Shown here: in pieces, positions 52,576 through 61,226 of the stretch
Layout: each line of letters begins with the position of its first letter
How positions within the stretch are numbered: the first letter of the stretch is position 1
NCBI RefSeq assembly: GCF_900996225.1
Contig: NZ_CAAJGL010000022.1
Span: 1-64,000, forward strand
DNA: 64,000 bases
Reading direction: 5' to 3'
Source: Paraburkholderia sp. BCC1884
GTDB taxonomy: Bacteria > Pseudomonadota > Gammaproteobacteria > Burkholderiales > Burkholderiaceae
Program-made: the position numbers and the translations under genes
The notes under the pieces: generated by a model
What the model was told of the DNA's origin: nothing
The model's input: the letters and a program-made list of their open reading frames with translations, nothing else
The model's database searches: none

Positions 52576-53655
52576 ATGATCAGCATCGCACAACTTTCTT
52601 CCGAGCCGTGGGGCACTTTGCACGGCGGCGATCCAGTCCGGCTCTTCACGCTGCGCAACGCGCATGGCATGAAAGTCGCCATTAGCGATCTGGGCGCGAC
52701 GCTGGTGTCGTGGCACGCACCGGATCGCGCCGGACGTCTCGGCGATATTCTGCTCGGGCACGACACACCCGCTGAGTACGTGGCGGCCACGACTTACATG
52801 GGTGGATTGATCGGGCGATGGGCGAACCGCATTGCCGATGCTCGCTTCACACTAGACGGCATTGAATACACGCTCGACCGCAATGAAGGCTCGAACCTGT
52901 TGCACGGTGGGACGGTGGGTTTTCATCGTGCGATGTGGGAAGCGAGTGAGGACAATGGCGCGCTGTTGATGCGTCTGGAGTCGCCTGAGGGCGACGCCGG
53001 TTTTCCGGGGAACGTCACGACGCAAGTGCGCTATTCGCTCGATGACGACGGTACGTTGACCATCGAATACGAAGCAATCACGGACGCCGCAACACCGCTC
53101 AATCTGACGAGTCATGCGTACTTCAATCTGACTGGACGACCCGGCGCCGATGTTCGCGGGCATGTGTTGTCGATTGATGCGGACAAGTTCTTTGAAGTCG
53201 ATGCGGCGATGATTCCGTGCAAGCTGGCCGAGGTGGCGGGTAACGCATTCGACTTTCGGCAGAGTGCGCCGATCGGTGCGCGATTGGATTGGCCGCATGC
53301 GCAACTGGCACGCGCCGGAGGCTTCGATCATTGCTATGTGTTGCGCGATGCGGCTGGCGATGACGCGGAGACATCGCGCGCGCGTCAAGTGGCGTGCGCG
53401 TATGACCCGGGTAGCGGACGCGAATTGACCGTGTCGACCGATCAACGTGGTTTGCAGTTTTATAGTGGCAACTGGCTCAATGGCGATTCCGGTCGCGGCG
53501 GTGTGGCGTATCAAGCGCATGCCGGATTGTGTCTGGAAGCCGGAGGCTTTCCGAATCAGGTGAATATGCCGGACCAGGATCTGGTGATCGTGCAAGCGGG
53601 CGATACGTATCGGCAGACGACAGCCTATCGCGTGGGTGTGCGCGAGGGTGTGTGA
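52576..53655 (+). CDS. galM: Aldose 1-epimerase (galactose mutarotase family)
   Basis: 359 residues. The catalytic His is in NLTSHAYFNLTG, the acid Asp in GGFDHCYVL and the base Glu in GLCLEAGGFPNQVN; VGRWANRI-type text (IGRWANRIADARF) marks the N-terminal sugar site. It interconverts anomers of sugars. It lies 31 nt after xylR in the same direction, so it probably supplies the anomer preferred by the isomerase. ATG at 52576 has no strong box but matches the family start. Confidence 0.93.
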   Translation: MISIAQLSSEPWGTLHGGDPVRLFTLRNAHGMKVAISDLGATLVSWHAPDRAGRLGDILLGHDTPAEYVAATTYMGGLIGRWANRIADARFTLDGIEYTLDRNEGSNLLHGGTVGFHRAMWEASEDNGALLMRLESPEGDAGFPGNVTTQVRYSLDDDGTLTIEYEAITDAATPLNLTSHAYFNLTGRPGADVRGHVLSIDADKFFEVDAAMIPCKLAEVAGNAFDFRQSAPIGARLDWPHAQLARAGGFDHCYVLRDAAGDDAETSRARQVACAYDPGSGRELTVSTDQRGLQFYSGNWLNGDSGRGGVAYQAHAGLCLEAGGFPNQVNMPDQDLVIVQAGDTYRQTTAYRVGVREGV

Positions 53656-53823
53656 TGCACTTCGTCGGATTGAGCGTGGAAAATTACATCTCGCCGACTT
53701 ATTGTTTGTCGCAAGACTGAATTCCCCGATTAGCGGTTTGAGCTGGATTAACGGCTTCCTACAATTCCACAATTGGCGCCCTCGATTGCTGCGGCGCCAG
53801 AAAAACAATTGTCGGAGGGAAGC

Positions 53824-54153
53824 ATGATGAAATCGGTTATGCAGGCCGTGGCGTTGGCAGTGGTTCTGGCCGCGCCGGTGGCGTCGTTTGCACAGTCCGA
53901 TCAGCCGCTCACGCGCGCGGATGTCAAGGCGCAACTGAAGCAGATCGAGCAGGCGGGTTATAACCCGGCTGTCGCGACTGAAGCGAGTTATCCGGCGGAT
54001 ATTCAGGCTGCTGAGGCTCGGGTCGCTGGGCAGAATGCCATGGCTCCGGCGGGGACGACGGGGTATGGGCCGTCGACGGCGGGGTCGTCGGAGACTGGGT
54101 CTCATGTGCCGGCTGGAAATCCGTATATGCCGGTGACGGGGGGCGGGCAGTAA
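53824..54153 (+). CDS. DUF4148 small exported protein
   Basis: 109 residues. The ATG at 53824 (or the next codon) follows GGAGG. Signal peptide VALAVVLAAPVASFA, then the DUF4148 core LTRADVKAQLKQIEQAGYNPAVATEASYPADIQAAEARVAGQN, then a Gly/Ser/Thr-rich tail. The family is abundant in Burkholderia-type genomes and its function is unknown. Confidence 0.87.
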   Translation: MMKSVMQAVALAVVLAAPVASFAQSDQPLTRADVKAQLKQIEQAGYNPAVATEASYPADIQAAEARVAGQNAMAPAGTTGYGPSTAGSSETGSHVPAGNPYMPVTGGGQ

Positions 54154-54355
54154 GGCTGCTATTCGTTTTTGGATTGTTGGGGCGAGCGCGTGCCTTTGAG
54201 CATGCGTTCGCGAGAAGACGCCTTGCGTGGTTGGCTGCGATGCGCTGATGCGCGATGCCCTTCGCGAAAAGTGCGATCACCTGAAATAACACGCGGTCGT
54301 ATTCGAGTTCTTCCTGAAGCACACTGTCCAGTGCCGCTTTCCTGTCCTTTATCAT
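53924..54355 (-). CDS. Doubtful small reading frame, antisense to the DUF4148 gene at its 3' part
   Basis: 143 residues from the ATG at 54355. The first 60 residues look protein-like (MIKDRKAALDSVLQEELEYD, then VLFQVIALFAKGIAHQRIA: an amphipathic, helix-forming stretch) and lie in otherwise gene-free DNA at 54154-54355. The rest is a Pro/Ser-rich shadow of the opposite gene. Either a real short gene with a longer 3' overlap or a chance frame. No family recognised. Confidence 0.28.
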   Translation of the reverse strand: MIKDRKAALDSVLQEELEYDRVLFQVIALFAKGIAHQRIAANHARRLLANACSKARARPNNPKTNSSLTARPPSPAYTDFQPAHETQSPTTPPSTAHTPSSPPEPWHSAQRPEPQQPEYPPDNSLQSRQPGYNPPARSASVAP

Positions 54356-54564
54356 GGTCTGCCTATCGGAAGCAGGCGAATAATTCCTCGCGGCGCATTC
54401 CCGCGCTATCACGTCATCGAACTTTTTAATAAAAGCGCCAAAATAAGCGGCTTTTCTGCGAGTGTTTTTTGTAAGCGACCAACGTTTGGGCTACGGATTC
54501 CGTCTTACCTGCCGTTATGCATCTACGGCCGGCAATCCCTCCAGCCCCGCGTCAGGAAAAAAGC
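54154..54564. other. Region between DUF4148 gene and chemoreceptor
   Basis: About 410 bases, AT-richer near 54420-54500 where the chemoreceptor promoter must lie. Apart from the doubtful minus-strand frame ending at 53924 I see no feature here. Confidence 0.4.
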
Positions 54565-56124
54565 GTGAACCGTCTCACTCTGAACACCAAGCTATGGCTA
54601 GCCCTCCTGATCACCTGGCTGGGCCTTCTCTTCCTCGGTGGCTGGGCTGCCATGCAGTCGCGCGACACCATGCTGACCGGTCGTAAAGCCGCGATTGAAG
54701 ACGTGGTCAACGCAGCGAATGGCATCGTCGCGGATTACGCCAACCTGGCCGACCGTCACGAATTGACGCAAGCGCAAGCCCAGCAGCAAGCCATGGCCCG
54801 TCTCTCGGCCATGCGTTTCCCCGGCAACGGCTACATGATCATCACGACAGCGCAGCCGGTTGTAATCATGCACCCGGTGCTTGCCGATCTGCGCAACAAG
54901 GACGTCAACCACTACGCGGACACCAACGGCAAGCTGCTCTTCGTGGAGATGGTCAAACTCGCGCAGGCCAAAGACGAGGGCTTCGTCGACTACATGGCGC
55001 GTTTGCCGGGCAAAACAGATCGCGTGCCGAAGATCGCCTTCGTGAAGCGCTTCGCGCCGTGGGACTGGTATCTGATCTCAGGCGTCTATGTAAACGACAT
55101 CGACGAAGCTTTCCGGGCCGATCTACTCCGATATCTGGCGATGATCCTCGTGATCGGCAGCCTCGGCTCCATCGCGCTCGTGATGATCATCCGCAATGTC
55201 AAACGCAGCCTTGGCGGCGAGCCCGCTTACGCGGCCACGGTGGCAGAAGCGATCGCCGATGGCGATCTTTCGCACGACGTCACACTCGGCACAGGCGACA
55301 ACGCCAGCATGCTGTTCGCGATGCAGCGCATGCAGCACCGCCTCGCCGACACGATCAAGCGCATTCGCGGCGGCACCGAAACGATCACCGTTGCCGCCGA
55401 ACAGATCGCAGCAGGCAACCTCGACCTCTCGGCGCGCACCGAACAGCAGGCATCGTCGCTGGGCGAAACGGCGGCGAGCATGGAAGAGCTGACCGCCACC
55501 GTCAAACAGAATGCGGACAACGCACGTCAGGCAAATCAGATGGCGCTCACCACGTCGCGTATTGCCGGGGAAGGTGGCGAAGCCGTGCAGCAGGTGGTCG
55601 ATACGATGCAAAGCATCGCGAGCAGTTCGGTGCGGATCGTCGACATCATTTCCGTCATCGAAAGCATCGCGTTTCAGACCAATATTCTGGCGCTCAACGC
55701 GGCTGTCGAAGCTGCGCGCGCGGGCGAAGAAGGCCGGGGTTTCGCCGTGGTCGCCGGCGAGGTTCGCAACCTCGCGCACCGCAGTTCTGAAGCCGCCAAA
55801 GAGATCAAGCGCCTCATCGAAGACTCGGTCGAGCGAGTGGAAAACGGCAAAGCGCTGGTGGAAAAAGCAGGCAATACGATGCACTCGCTGGTCGACTCGG
55901 TGCAGCACGTGACCAACATCATTAGCGAAATCTCGACGGCGTCGGAAGAACAGACGCGTGGCATCGAGCAGGTGAATGTCGCGATCGCTCAAATGGATGA
56001 AACGACGCAACAGAACGCCGCGATGGTCGAACAGGCAGCGGCTGCCGCGCAGTCGATGCAGGAACAGGCCCAGATGCTCCGCGACATCGTCAACGTGTTC
56101 CGTCTCAGCGGCATGGTCGCGTAA
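54565..56124 (+). CDS. Methyl-accepting chemotaxis protein with a single Cache domain
   Basis: 519 residues from a GTG at 54565 preceded by AGGAAA; this gives the usual [29 protein letters not shown] start with TM1. Residues ~40-190 are an sCache-type periplasmic sensor ([37 protein letters not shown]). TM2 ([20 protein letters not shown]) and a HAMP-like region follow, then the signalling hairpin tip [40 protein letters not shown]. No C-terminal CheR-binding pentapeptide. The ligand, probably a small carboxylate, is unknown. Confidence 0.94.
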   Translation: MNRLTLNTKLWLALLITWLGLLFLGGWAAMQSRDTMLTGRKAAIEDVVNAANGIVADYANLADRHELTQAQAQQQAMARLSAMRFPGNGYMIITTAQPVVIMHPVLADLRNKDVNHYADTNGKLLFVEMVKLAQAKDEGFVDYMARLPGKTDRVPKIAFVKRFAPWDWYLISGVYVNDIDEAFRADLLRYLAMILVIGSLGSIALVMIIRNVKRSLGGEPAYAATVAEAIADGDLSHDVTLGTGDNASMLFAMQRMQHRLADTIKRIRGGTETITVAAEQIAAGNLDLSARTEQQASSLGETAASMEELTATVKQNADNARQANQMALTTSRIAGEGGEAVQQVVDTMQSIASSSVRIVDIISVIESIAFQTNILALNAAVEAARAGEEGRGFAVVAGEVRNLAHRSSEAAKEIKRLIEDSVERVENGKALVEKAGNTMHSLVDSVQHVTNIISEISTASEEQTRGIEQVNVAIAQMDETTQQNAAMVEQAAAAAQSMQEQAQMLRDIVNVFRLSGMVA

Positions 56125-56127
56125 GAG

Positions 56128-56161
56128 GCACGAGGCGTGACCGTGCGATCACGCCTCGTGC
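56128..56161. terminator. Bidirectional hairpin between chemoreceptor and Ser-rich gene
   Basis: GCACGAGGCGTGA (56128-56140) and its exact complement (56149-56161) give a 13-bp perfect stem with an 8-nt loop, 4 nt after the chemoreceptor stop and 16 nt after that of the convergent gene. No T-tract. Confidence 0.6.
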
Positions 56162-56176
56162 ATGCGTTACCTGAGA

Positions 56177-56914
56177 TCAGGCCGTCGTCGATACCAGACT
56201 GCCCACCGGTTGCATGTGCGAATTCCCCTGCAGGTTAGTCGCCAACGTCTGCACGAACGACTGCAACGTCGTGCCCGAACCGCTATCGCCAAGCGAACTC
56301 AACAGGTTCTGAAAATCAGTCTGCAGCGTCGACGCCTGCGAAGAAGACGAAGAGGAGTCGCTGCCCGACTCCGCGGTCGTGGTGGCACCGCTCGAATTCG
56401 TCGTGCTGCCCGAACCGAGTTGCTGTGCAAGCGCATTCAGCGCGCCGCCGATATCCCCGTATGACGACGCCGCGATCGAGTTCGTCGAACCGCTCGTGCC
56501 ATTCGACGTGGAACCGTCGCTGCCACCCGGTTGCTGCTGTGATCCGAGTGCCTGGAACAGCGCGCCAAGAAAGCTCTGCAATGCCACGGCAACCGAACTG
56601 GTCGACGAAGCATCGCTCGCGGACGAAGTGGACGTCGAAGCCGCAGACGAGCTAGCCGCACTGACCGAACTCGAAGCAGCCGTGGTACTCGCGGTGCTCG
56701 ACGTTGCCGTCGTCGACGACGTGCTGCCAATCCCCAGCGACGACAACGCCGCCTCAAGGGCTGACAGCAGCGGATTCGAATCCGTCGAACTCGCCGACGA
56801 AGACGACGTCGAGGACGACGCCTCTTCGCTGCTGCCGCCGCCCGAGCGGCGAGCGTGGCCGACGTGATGCACGGTCGGGGTAGTTTGAGAACTGCTTACA
56901 TTCTGTATGCTCAT
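56177..56914 (-). CDS. Ser/Thr/Ala-rich low-complexity protein
   Basis: 245 residues from the ATG at 56914 (MSIQNVSSSQTTPTVHHVGHARR). Long Ser/Thr/Ala runs separate three short helix-forming segments: LLSALEAALSSLGIGS, VAVALQSFLGALFQALGSQQ and FQNLLSSLGDSGSGTTLQSFVQTLATNLQG. No signal peptide, no membrane helix. Related proteins occur in Burkholderia-type genomes without known function. The 5' leader (56915-56990) can fold over its own ribosome site. Confidence 0.7.
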   Translation of the reverse strand: MSIQNVSSSQTTPTVHHVGHARRSGGGSSEEASSSTSSSSASSTDSNPLLSALEAALSSLGIGSTSSTTATSSTASTTAASSSVSAASSSAASTSTSSASDASSTSSVAVALQSFLGALFQALGSQQQPGGSDGSTSNGTSGSTNSIAASSYGDIGGALNALAQQLGSGSTTNSSGATTTAESGSDSSSSSSQASTLQTDFQNLLSSLGDSGSGTTLQSFVQTLATNLQGNSHMQPVGSLVSTTA

Positions 56915-56924
56915 GACGCTGGGT

Positions 56925-56986
56925 CTCCTTACGGGTTGAGCATTTAGAGTAAGTGATGGCAATACTTCCAAATGCCTGGTAAGGAG
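56925..56986 (-). promoter_or_regulatory. Leader hairpin that could sequester the ribosome binding site
   Basis: In the minus-strand RNA, CUCCUUAC (56986-56979) is the exact complement of GUAAGGAG (56932-56925), the ribosome site of the Ser-rich gene. Inside it GCAUUU and AAAUGC form a second 6-bp stem. This nested fold would block translation until opened. Confidence 0.5.
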
Positions 56987-57113
56987 GTGATTTCCCGCTA
57001 ATCCGGGGCTCCGGTAAGTCGCGGAAAGTTTTCGTCGGGCAGTGGGCTCGTTTTTGACGCCGTGGCGCGTTGACGCGGATTTGAAAATGTGCCGACGGCA
57101 ATGAAACCCGCGT

Positions 57114-57530
57114 TCATGTCGAACTCCGCGCGGCCTGAATCATCTTCCAGCCATTACCGGCGGGATCGCGGAATCCGGCGTCGACGCTACCGAATCGTTC
57201 CACCGGTTCCTGGGTGAATTCCACGCCGCTGGCTTTGAGTTTTGTATAGCTGGCCCGGCAATCGGACACCGAGAGAACGAGCGGCGGCATCGCGCCCTTG
57301 GCGACCATCGCACGCAAGGTTTGCGCGGTGGCGTCGTCATGAATGGGCGGCCCGGGCACGAACAGACCGAGTTGGAACGAAGGCTGGTCCGGATGCTGAA
57401 CCGTCAGCCACCGGTACGAACCGTTGCGCACGTCCGTGTGAACGCTGAAGCCGAGTTTCCCGACATAGAACGCGAGCGCTTCGTCCTGATCGTCGACGTA
57501 CAGGCCCACCACATTGATACCCTGGTTCAT
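57114..57530 (-). CDS. VOC family (glyoxalase-like) protein
   Basis: 138 residues. It has the paired beta-alpha-beta-beta-beta pattern of VOC proteins (GLYVDDQDEALAFYVGKLGF at the start and VDAGFRDPAGNGWKMIQ near the end). Close to the PhnB/glyoxalase-like group; no definite substrate. It overlaps the AraC gene by 4 nt (ATGA), so the two are translated together. Confidence 0.88.
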   Translation of the reverse strand: MNQGINVVGLYVDDQDEALAFYVGKLGFSVHTDVRNGSYRWLTVQHPDQPSFQLGLFVPGPPIHDDATAQTLRAMVAKGAMPPLVLSVSDCRASYTKLKASGVEFTQEPVERFGSVDAGFRDPAGNGWKMIQAARSST

Positions 57531-58072
57531 GACACCTCCTTGGTTGATGGCCGGACTTTATCCCCGGCCACGCGGCGGCGCTTCTCCAAAACTGCGATCG
57601 TCAGATCCGGACGCTGCGCGGCCTTCACGACACAGCCAGGCACCTGGTCGAGTTGATGCATGGCCGCCTGCACCTCGCGTCGCATGGCACCCGGGCTGTG
57701 TCCCGTGATATCGCGGAAGATACGACCGAAGGTGCCGAGGCTCTCCCAACCCGTGGTGAAAGCGATTTCCGTGATGCTGAGTTCGGTATCGCGCAACAGC
57801 GTCGTAGCCTGCTCGATACGCCGCGTCAGGAGATAACGATGGGGCGGGATACCAAAAGCCCGCTTGAACGACCGCGCGAAATGCGCCGCGGAGACGCCAC
57901 TGACCTCGGCCAGACGCTCGACGGGCCACGCCTCGTGCGATGCAGCATCCATGCGGTCCCTGGCGCGCAGCAGGCGCCGCAGCAACGCCGGGTCCAGCAG
58001 GGGTTCTGCGCCTGCCGCTGCCGCGGTTGCGGCGCGGGGCCCGCCGTTAATAAGGCATTCGCGATGTGGCAT
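57527..58072 (-). CDS. AraC family transcriptional regulator
   Basis: 181 residues. Two helix-turn-helix units lie at about residues 45-150 (PVERLAEVSGVSAAHFARSFKRAFGIPPHRYLLTRRIEQATTLL and ITEIAFTTGWESLGTFGRIFRDITGHSPGAMRR). A short N-terminal part replaces the usual sensor domain; a C-terminal tail of 30 residues is unrecognised. It is translationally coupled to the VOC gene and probably controls it. Confidence 0.9.
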   Translation of the reverse strand: MPHRECLINGGPRAATAAAAGAEPLLDPALLRRLLRARDRMDAASHEAWPVERLAEVSGVSAAHFARSFKRAFGIPPHRYLLTRRIEQATTLLRDTELSITEIAFTTGWESLGTFGRIFRDITGHSPGAMRREVQAAMHQLDQVPGCVVKAAQRPDLTIAVLEKRRRVAGDKVRPSTKEVS

Positions 58073-58230
58073 GACTTCCAGTGGCGCGGACGGTAATCAC
58101 GTAGTGTAGGCCCAACAGGTTGACCCGCAAGCAATGCACCGGCCGTCCCCGGACCCCGTGCGCTTCGACGTAGCGCGGACCATACCGTGGCAGAATCACC
58201 ACCACTGCAACATGAGTCCGGAGGGACACC

Positions 58231-59391
58231 ATGGGCGATCAGACGCACGGCGAGCCGCACACGCATCCTGCTTCCCAGCCGGACGACGTGCCCGGGATTC
58301 CCGGCCAGATCGTCCTCGTTCTGCAGGGCGGCGGTGCGCTCGGCGCGTACCAGGCCGGCGTGTATGAGGCGCTTCATGATGCCGGGGTCGAACCTCAGTG
58401 GGTAATCGGCACGTCGATTGGGGCGATCAACGGCGCAATCATCGCAGGCAATCGACCCGCGAACCGGATGGCGCGGCTGACGCAGTTCTGGAACGGCGTA
58501 GCACGTCACGGGTCGGCGGCGGCGAGCTGGTTGCCGGGGCTCGAAAACTGGCTGCGTGACGTCTCCACCGTCACCCAGGGCGTGCCGTCGTTCTTCACTC
58601 CGCAGTTGGCGTCCTGGACCAGCATGCACGCGCAGGTTCGTCCCGAGGAGGCGGCGTTCTATTCGACAGGACCACTGCGCGAGACCCTGTTATCTCTCGT
58701 CGACTTCGATTACCTGAATGAAAAGAAAACGCGTTTGACCGTGGGCACAGTCAACGTCCAGAGCGGACGTATGCGCTATTTCACGAATCGCGACGCAGCC
58801 ATGGAAGTCGATCACGTCATGGCATCCGCCGCCTTTCCACCAGGCTTTCCCTCCGTGCAACTGGAAGGCGAATCGTACTGGGATGGTGGCATCTATTCGA
58901 ACACGCCGCTCGAAGCGGTACTCGACGACCGACCACGCCGCGACTCGGTGATTTTCTCGGTGCAATTGTGGCCGTCGAGCGGCCCGCAGCCCGAATCGAT
59001 CCTGCAGGTGATGAGCCGGCAACGCGACATCCAGTATTCGAGTCGTGCCGAAAGCCATCTCGATCGACAGAAGCAGATTCACCGGCTTCGTCATGTGATC
59101 CGCGAACTCGGCCAGTACGTCTCCGAAGAACACCGCGAAGCGCCGGCAGTCCAGGAGCTTCTCGCCTGGGGTTGCGGCACGACCATGCAAGTGCTGGAAC
59201 TCGACGCTCCGGCCTTCGATAACGACGACCTGAACCGGGATATCGATTTTTCGGCAAGTGGCATTAAACGCCGCTGGCTCGCAGGCTATGAGGACACTGC
59301 GCGTCTGTTGAAGCTGGCGCCCTGGCGCGGCACACCGGACCCGATGGAAGGCATTTCGGTGTTTCGAATGGCGTCGAGGTCAGAACCCTGA
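58231..59391 (+). CDS. Patatin-like phospholipase with DUF3734 tail
   Basis: 386 residues. The oxyanion loop QGGGALGAYQAGVYEAL, nucleophile S62 in GTSIG and dyad Asp D218 in WDGGIYSNTP define an active Ser-Asp acyl hydrolase. The C-terminal third is the DUF3734 domain common in proteobacterial relatives. No signal peptide. It hydrolyses membrane phospholipids or storage lipids; an intracellular role is likely. The next gene lies 49 nt downstream in the same direction. Confidence 0.93.
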   Translation: MGDQTHGEPHTHPASQPDDVPGIPGQIVLVLQGGGALGAYQAGVYEALHDAGVEPQWVIGTSIGAINGAIIAGNRPANRMARLTQFWNGVARHGSAAASWLPGLENWLRDVSTVTQGVPSFFTPQLASWTSMHAQVRPEEAAFYSTGPLRETLLSLVDFDYLNEKKTRLTVGTVNVQSGRMRYFTNRDAAMEVDHVMASAAFPPGFPSVQLEGESYWDGGIYSNTPLEAVLDDRPRRDSVIFSVQLWPSSGPQPESILQVMSRQRDIQYSSRAESHLDRQKQIHRLRHVIRELGQYVSEEHREAPAVQELLAWGCGTTMQVLELDAPAFDNDDLNRDIDFSASGIKRRWLAGYEDTARLLKLAPWRGTPDPMEGISVFRMASRSEP

Positions 59392-59440
59392 ACAGGAAGA
59401 TCGTAGCTGCAGTCATTCCTACAATCACACAGGAGACGGT

Positions 59441-59899
59441 ATGAGCACGAAGCACAGCAAGAAAGCCCACCTCGAAGCTGCGGCATCGCATCACGAGCAG
59501 GCAGCGCAACATCACCGTGGTGCGTCGCGGCATTTCGAAGCGGGTCAGGACTATGCCCACGCGGCACACGAAGCGCTGATCGCCCAAGGACACGGCTTGC
59601 ACGCGATCGATCAGGCACACGACGCCGGCGCACACAACGCCGCCACACCACCGAGCATGCCGGCCTCGACCGGTTCAGAAGCCAGCAATGCGAACATGGC
59701 CAAGCATCACGCATTGGCCGCGGAGCTTCACGAGCAGGCGGCGCAGCATATGCGCCATGCCGCCAGGCTCTTCGAGCAGGACCGCAGCGCCGCAGCTCAC
59801 GACGCGCAGTTGGCGCTCACCCTCGCCTTGCGCGCGGTGGCCCACGGCAATGAAGCGGCCAGGCTGTTCGTCAAGCTCGCTTCCGCCGAAGCTTCTTAA
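59441..59899 (+). CDS. His-rich protein with internal duplication
   Basis: 152 residues, 20 of them His. It has two similar helical halves: HHEQAAQHHRGASRHFEAGQDYAHAAHEA (about 18-46) and HEQAAQHMRHAARLFEQDRSAAAHDAQLA (about 99-127). No signal peptide. GGAGACG precedes the ATG. The His spacing would suit metal binding, but I know no function for the family. It may form an operon with the patatin gene. Confidence 0.75.
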   Translation: MSTKHSKKAHLEAAASHHEQAAQHHRGASRHFEAGQDYAHAAHEALIAQGHGLHAIDQAHDAGAHNAATPPSMPASTGSEASNANMAKHHALAAELHEQAAQHMRHAARLFEQDRSAAAHDAQLALTLALRAVAHGNEAARLFVKLASAEAS

Positions 59900-59912
59900 G
59901 TGCAGTTGAGGG

Positions 59913-60296
59913 CTAGGCTTTCCGGTTCAGCAGGTCCGCCGCAACGGATTTCGCGTGCGCGACGGCCTCCTGCGCGTTGAGAAAAACGTCGAGCTGGTCC
60001 CAATGTTCCTCGACCGCGTAAGTGCCCCGCGTGCCGAGCGCGCGCTGTATGCGCAATTGCGCCGCATACCGGCCGTCCTCCAGCGGCCGGGCCGCTGCAA
60101 TGACTTTGTGAGGGAGCCCGGAACTCTCCGGCTGAATCAACTCGATGGGACCGTCCGGCGCGCCGGTCTCTTTCAACTCGTTCCTCGCTTTACAGTCGGG
60201 GCAGTAGAAACACCAACCTGCGTCCTCGTGAACGGTTTTCACCTGCCCGCGGGCCAGCACAGCGCGACATTCAACGTTTTCACAGATGAACGGCAT
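59913..60296 (-). CDS. Small zinc-ribbon-like protein of unknown function
   Basis: 127 residues from the ATG at 60296. Residues ~5-35 hold CENVEC and CFYCPDCKA, Cys pairs that suit a structural zinc. The C-terminal part (YAAQLRIQRALGTRGTYAVEEHWDQLDVFLNAQEAVAHAKSVAADLL) is helical and unrecognised. An upstream in-frame extension is not needed. Function unknown. Confidence 0.72.
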   Translation of the reverse strand: MPFICENVECRAVLARGQVKTVHEDAGWCFYCPDCKARNELKETGAPDGPIELIQPESSGLPHKVIAAARPLEDGRYAAQLRIQRALGTRGTYAVEEHWDQLDVFLNAQEAVAHAKSVAADLLNRKA

Positions 60297-60411
60297 AGCA
60301 GTCTCCGGAGTTGTTTGCGGAAATCCTAGCATGAGGATCGGCGCGCAACCATCGGTTATTAGACTGGATACGCCGGCTTTTTTTGAGCCGCGGTGCAGGT
60401 CCGGTGGCGCA

Positions 60412-60747
60412 CTAAAGCGTCCGCGTCGCCAGCACGGCGGTTCCGTAACACAGGACTTCGGTGATCCCCGACGCGACTTCCGTAGCGTCGTAGCGCATGG
60501 CGACGATCGCGTTGGCTCCGGCGGCTTCGGCCTCCGACACCATGCGCTCGTATGCGTCCCGTCGCGCCCGCTCGCACAGCGACGTGTAGAGCGTGATATT
60601 GCCGCCGAAGATCGTCGGAAGGGATGCGCCTATCGAGCCGACGACCGAGCGCGACCGCACGACGATGCCACGGACCACACCATACGAGCGATCGATCCTG
60701 TAAGCCGGAATCTCGAGTGTCGTCACGACCAGGTGATGTTCGATCAA
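60412..60747 (-). CDS. YbjQ/DUF74 family protein
   Basis: 111 residues, the family's normal length. Matches the YbjQ pattern: [27 protein letters not shown], a long helix with [32 protein letters not shown], and [11 protein letters not shown]. These proteins form cytosolic pentamers; annotated as heavy-metal-binding though the biochemical role is unclear. Confidence 0.93.
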   Translation of the reverse strand: MIEHHLVVTTLEIPAYRIDRSYGVVRGIVVRSRSVVGSIGASLPTIFGGNITLYTSLCERARRDAYERMVSEAEAAGANAIVAMRYDATEVASGITEVLCYGTAVLATRTL

Positions 60748-60980
60748 TGTTCTCTCCTCAGTGATTCGATTTTCTGCCTGGCGTCGATGTTACTGCCCTG
60801 GACGACAGTGTTGGACCGAACACGACTGAAATCGCCGGAGTGCCGGTCGTCGACCCACTGCGCACGTCGCCGATGCCGCTACGACGGCACGCCGCCGCGA
60901 TGGCATAGCCTATGCATTAGCTCCTGCAAGCGGCCGGCCGCTTGCCTATCCTCATCGTCCATCCACGCAAGGAGCAAATC

Positions 60981-61184
60981 ATGAACACACTCATCGTCAC
61001 CGATCTGGCCACGAGCATCGACTTGAAGCGCGAGGAAATGACTGCGATCAGCGGCGGCCGGATGAAGATCATCGGCCAACATACCAGCGGCACCTTGTTG
61101 ACGTCCGCCGACGGCGAGCCCGTCAGCGTCTATGTCGATGGCGTGCTACAGAATTCCGTGACCGACGGTTTCTATCACGGTTGA
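60981..61184 (+). CDS. Double-glycine leader peptide, bacteriocin or signal-peptide-like
   Basis: 67 residues with AAGGAG 7 nt before the ATG. Residues 1-26 look like a class II leader: DLATSIDLKREEMTAISGG, with the cleavage site after G25-G26. The mature part would be 41 residues (starting RMKIIGQHTSGTLL, ending TDGFYHG), hydrophilic with no Cys, unlike lanthipeptides. No peptidase-ABC transporter or modification enzyme is in the window, so it depends on an exporter elsewhere. The function is unknown. Confidence 0.65.
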   Translation: MNTLIVTDLATSIDLKREEMTAISGGRMKIIGQHTSGTLLTSADGEPVSVYVDGVLQNSVTDGFYHG

Positions 61185-61226
61185 TCTGCACCCGGTGCGG
61201 CGCGCTCCCTGTAGCGCGCCCATCGC

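Noticed and set aside
56177..56914. CRISPR-like or tandem DNA repeat in the Ser-rich region
   Set aside because: The repetition is due to Ser/Thr/Ala codons; there are no regularly spaced identical units with unique spacers.
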